In this document: piece by piece, positions 62,801-64,000 of the stretch
How positions within the stretch are numbered: the first letter of the stretch is position 1
How the letters are laid out: every line of letters starts with the position of its first letter
The notes under the pieces: generated by a model
Seen by the model: the letters and a program-made list of their open reading frames with translations, nothing else
Database searches by the model: none
Told to the model about the DNA's origin: nothing
Source of the DNA: Vibrio mangrovi
Lineage (GTDB): Bacteria; Pseudomonadota; Gammaproteobacteria; Enterobacterales; Vibrionaceae
DNA length: 64,000 nt
Direction: 5' to 3'
Assembly (NCBI RefSeq): GCF_024346955.1
Contig: NZ_AP024884.1
Location: 186,001 to 250,000 of the forward strand
Made by a program: the position numbers and the translations under genes

Positions 62801-62914
62801 GCGATTATCGGCGGTCTGATGGCGGCAACCGTGATTACCTTAACCATGTTACCGGCGGCAATTAGTCTGGTTTTACAGTGGGAAAAGCGGACCACGCAGA
62901 AAGAAGCAGAGTAA
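59840..62914 (+). CDS. RND multidrug efflux permease
   Basis: 1024 residues, twelve membrane helices with two large periplasmic loops. The proton-relay pair is in helix 4, LGLLVDDAMITIEAM, and the start RNEDPEFTVKIAVVSARWPGA is typical of the AcrB/MexF-like HAE1 group. The start ATG is 2 bases after the adaptor stop. A terminator follows. The substrate is unknown. Confidence 0.95.
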   Translation: MASNSPGKRFNLSAWALENQQMVSFLMLMIVVMGIMSFQKLPRNEDPEFTVKIAVVSARWPGATIEETTQFLTDKLEKKLQEIPYLDHLRSYTRAGETVIFINLRDSTPPEEVDDIWYQTRKKMSDLAPELPSGVLGPAVNDEFADTYGTIFAFTADGFSMKELRQQVDDIRSTLMRVPYVSKIEVMGAQEQQVVLAISSKRLAGLGLNLQQVIQSLQAQNTVTPAGVIRTADEQISVQVSGSFRSAESLNDIVLRIHDRFIPLRDIATIYTQAEQPPTPLFRINGKASIGLAISMSPDGNMLKFGQDLRNAMAKIQRDLPYGIHVTKVADQSAVVEDAVGGFVKVLVEAVVIVLAVSFVSLGSRAGLVVAVSIPIVLAMTFSGMEMAGIGFQRISLGALIISLGLLVDDAMITIEAMVSKLEDGWPRRKAAAWAYQNTAFPMLTGTLVTIAGFIPVGFAASGAGEYCYSLFVVVVISLASSWIVAILFSPLLGVWLLPHSFKSHEAHQGRLSAWYQRLIHGVLHHRWKTIFVAVFLLVAAGALSGRLHSEFFPASDRPELLISLRLPANASQSETLEQVRMLENQLLENPKIAQFSSYVGAGAVRFYLPMDILLNQENIAQVVVVAKDIKQRKELRKELQGIMQRDFGEWITRVSPLELGPPVGWPLRYRVSGPNLNKVRMYAQSLANVVAEHPDTRDINLTSGEPQRLLRVDVDQTAARAVGLSRQQIAEQLATIFSGQTITSLREGIHPVSIVVKGGVSEQQDIETIENLQISLGQDQVIPLRLVAKVEYTITDPIIWRRQLEPFITVQTDIISGVLAEKVSSELAPKVAAFRAQLPEGYEVTEEGTVSESSKGNESIYDVLPVTLIVMLALLMMQLRRFSSMMLALCTAPFGLIGIVAAMLPTGTPLGFVALLGIIALVGMIIRNAVILISEVDDNLSRGNEAHQAIVMAATHRARPILLTAFAAILGMIPIARQAFWGPMAYAIIGGLMAATVITLTMLPAAISLVLQWEKRTTQKEAE

Positions 62915-62939
62915 GTCGTATACACTTGTCATTAATAAG

Positions 62940-62967
62940 CAGCGCTGTGAATTCAGCGCTGTTTTTT
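62940..62967 (+). terminator. rho-independent terminator after the RND genes
   Basis: Eight-bp stem CAGCGCTG (62940-62947) with CAGCGCTG (62954-62961), six-base loop, then TTTTTT. Confidence 0.85.
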
Positions 62968-63300
62968 ATATTCTGTAGAGAAACTTTTTTAGTAAACAAT
63001 AGTCTGATGCTATTATGATCTTTAAGTATACCAATGGAAGATCTTTCAAAGATAGTAAACTTCTCTTCGTTTAAATTTTTACTGCTGTTATGTTGTTAAA
63101 TAACCAATGGATGAGAATTCTGTTGGGTTCTCTATAAGGTAGTTTCATTTCTAATCCAGAACTCATTGTTTTTTCTAAAGTTAAAGTATGTAGATTTAAA
63201 CCAAACCGCCAAATGGTAATGATGATTAAATAATAATATATTTAATATAATTGAATTTGTAGTAATGCGCAAAATAATTAATTTATCGTAATGACAAATG
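62968..63300. other. AT-rich region upstream of cqsA
   Basis: 333 bases with low G+C. No gene is supported. It should carry the cqsA promoter, but no definite -35/-10 pair or regulator site was identified. No Qrr-type small RNA was recognised. Confidence 0.4.
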
Positions 63301-63350
63301 TTTCCTTCCTGAGAAAATGCCTTTCTCAATCATTCTGATTAAGAAGGAAA
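63301..63350 (+). promoter_or_regulatory. RBS-sequestering leader hairpin of cqsA
   Basis: TTTCCTTC (63301-63308) is the exact complement of the ribosome-site segment GAAGGAAA (63343-63350). Between them is a second hairpin TGAGAAA (63310-63316) with TTTCTCA (63322-63328). The cqsA ATG is at 63356. When folded, the ribosome site would be hidden, so translation could be controlled by a small RNA, a protein or temperature. The structure is visible; the control is inference. Confidence 0.65.
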
Positions 63351-63355
63351 ATATT

Positions 63356-64000
63356 ATGATTAATTGCCAAAAAGAATTGCCTGAATTTATTAAATCAAGA
63401 ATGGACTTCTTGATGAAAGACCTTATAAATACTGATTATGGAAAGAATTTAGTTGTTGGGTTAACTCCTGAAAGAGGAGATGTTCTTATACAAAGTAATG
63501 ATTACTTAGATATATCAGAGCATGTGGAGATTAGAGGTAGATTAATAGAATCATTGCAAAATAAAAAGAGTGATATGTTTATGTCATCAATATTTCTGCA
63601 TGACAATAATAATAAATATATGCTAGAAAATGAACTGTCAAAGTATACAAATTTTAGTAACTCTTATATTTCCCAGTCTGGTTGGAATGCAAATGTTTCT
63701 TTATTACAGGCTATTTGTGTACCAGATACTAATGTATATATTGATTTCTTTGCTCATATGTCAATGTGGGAAGGTGCTCGATATAGCTGCGCTAAAATTC
63801 GTCCATTTATGCACAATAATAGTAACCATCTAAGAAAACTTATTCAACGTAATGGCCCCGGAATTATTGTGGTTGATTCTATATACAGTACAATAGGAAC
63901 GATTGCTCCTCTGGAAGAAATTGTTTCTATTGCACAGGAATACGGATGTGTGACCGTTGTTGATGAGTCTCACTCATTGGGCGTTTATGGAGAAAATGGC
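63356..64000 (+). CDS. cqsA: CAI-1 autoinducer synthase CqsA, 3' end cut by window
   Basis: The first 215 residues of a PLP-dependent alpha-oxoamine synthase. The sequence matches CqsA as I remember it from V. cholerae: FMSSIFLHDNNNKYMLENEL, SQSGWNANVSLLQAICVPDTNVYIDFFAHMSMWEGARY, LIQRNGPGIIVVDSIYST and VVDESHSLGVYG. The PLP-binding Lys lies beyond the window. CqsA joins S-adenosylmethionine or aminobutyrate with acyl-CoA to form CAI-1-type signals; CqsS senses them and shares LuxU/LuxO with LuxN. The ATG at 63356 follows GAAGGAAA, which is base-paired in a leader hairpin. Confidence 0.95.
   Translation, partial: MINCQKELPEFIKSRMDFLMKDLINTDYGKNLVVGLTPERGDVLIQSNDYLDISEHVEIRGRLIESLQNKKSDMFMSSIFLHDNNNKYMLENELSKYTNFSNSYISQSGWNANVSLLQAICVPDTNVYIDFFAHMSMWEGARYSCAKIRPFMHNNSNHLRKLIQRNGPGIIVVDSIYSTIGTIAPLEEIVSIAQEYGCVTVVDESHSLGVYGENG

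Noticed and set aside
1..64000. tRNA, rRNA, Qrr small RNA, CRISPR array and transposase genes
   Set aside because: Looked for cloverleaf-like stretches, Qrr core sequence, regular spacers and transposase motifs by eye; none was found. The island at 38303-38365 does not have tRNA arms.

Overview
The window looks like a Vibrio chromosome segment (or a close relative), about 45% G+C and almost fully coding. Both ends carry Vibrio quorum-sensing genes. The left edge has the last codons of a probable LuxM autoinducer synthase followed by a full LuxN-type hybrid sensor kinase. The right edge has the first 215 codons of CqsA, the CAI-1 synthase. A lactose operon, an aryl-beta-glucoside operon and a secreted expansin with a cellulose-binding module suggest a species living on plant polysaccharide, but the species cannot be named from this alone. 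No rRNA, tRNA, CRISPR array, prophage or intact transposase was seen.

Layout. 1-11.4 kb: luxM end and luxN, a small lipoprotein, ohrR/ohr peroxide defence, an aldo/keto reductase flanked by hairpin repeats, trxC, a STAS protein and two chemoreceptors. 11.4-19.8 kb: LysR and a divergent glutathione transferase, an arginine/ornithine ABC transporter operon ending in an AraC-type ArgR (the Pseudomonas aot-argR arrangement), then LysE, AsnC and SDR genes. 19.8-26 kb: a lac permease/lacZ operon under a perfect LacI-family operator, the expansin, and a 269-bp MITE-like element whose terminal repeat also occurs at the lacZ start. 26-29.3 kb: lipocalin, ABM monooxygenase, NTF2-like, DUF1349, LysE and GNAT genes.

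29.6-31.7 kb is the most unusual locus: a 45-residue peptide gene, a hairpin attenuator, a ferritin-like di-iron oxygenase with two EX(28-37)DEXXH motifs, and an MFS exporter overlapping it by 4 nt. This resembles a small peptide-modification or small-molecule cassette and I cannot match it to a known pathway. 31.9-40 kb: UspA, an exported flavodoxin-fold reductase, an Lrp-type regulator divergent from a long-form leuA, two small enzymes, a deleted TauE/SafE remnant, an XRE-type protein, a possible structured RNA, and an SPFH/NfeD pair. 40-46 kb: LysR and the bglF-bglB-porin operon. 46.5-54.5 kb: two AraC regulators, each divergent from a carboxymuconolactone-decarboxylase gene, with MFS, DUF3737, a MalY/PatB-like lyase and a cupin. 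54.5-63 kb: a DEDDh exonuclease with a cNMP/CBS/DUF294 protein, a YgjV-like protein, a GNAT and an RND efflux pair. 63.3-64 kb: cqsA, whose Shine-Dalgarno sequence lies in a predicted stem.

All assignments come from reading the sequence and from family knowledge; no database search was run.
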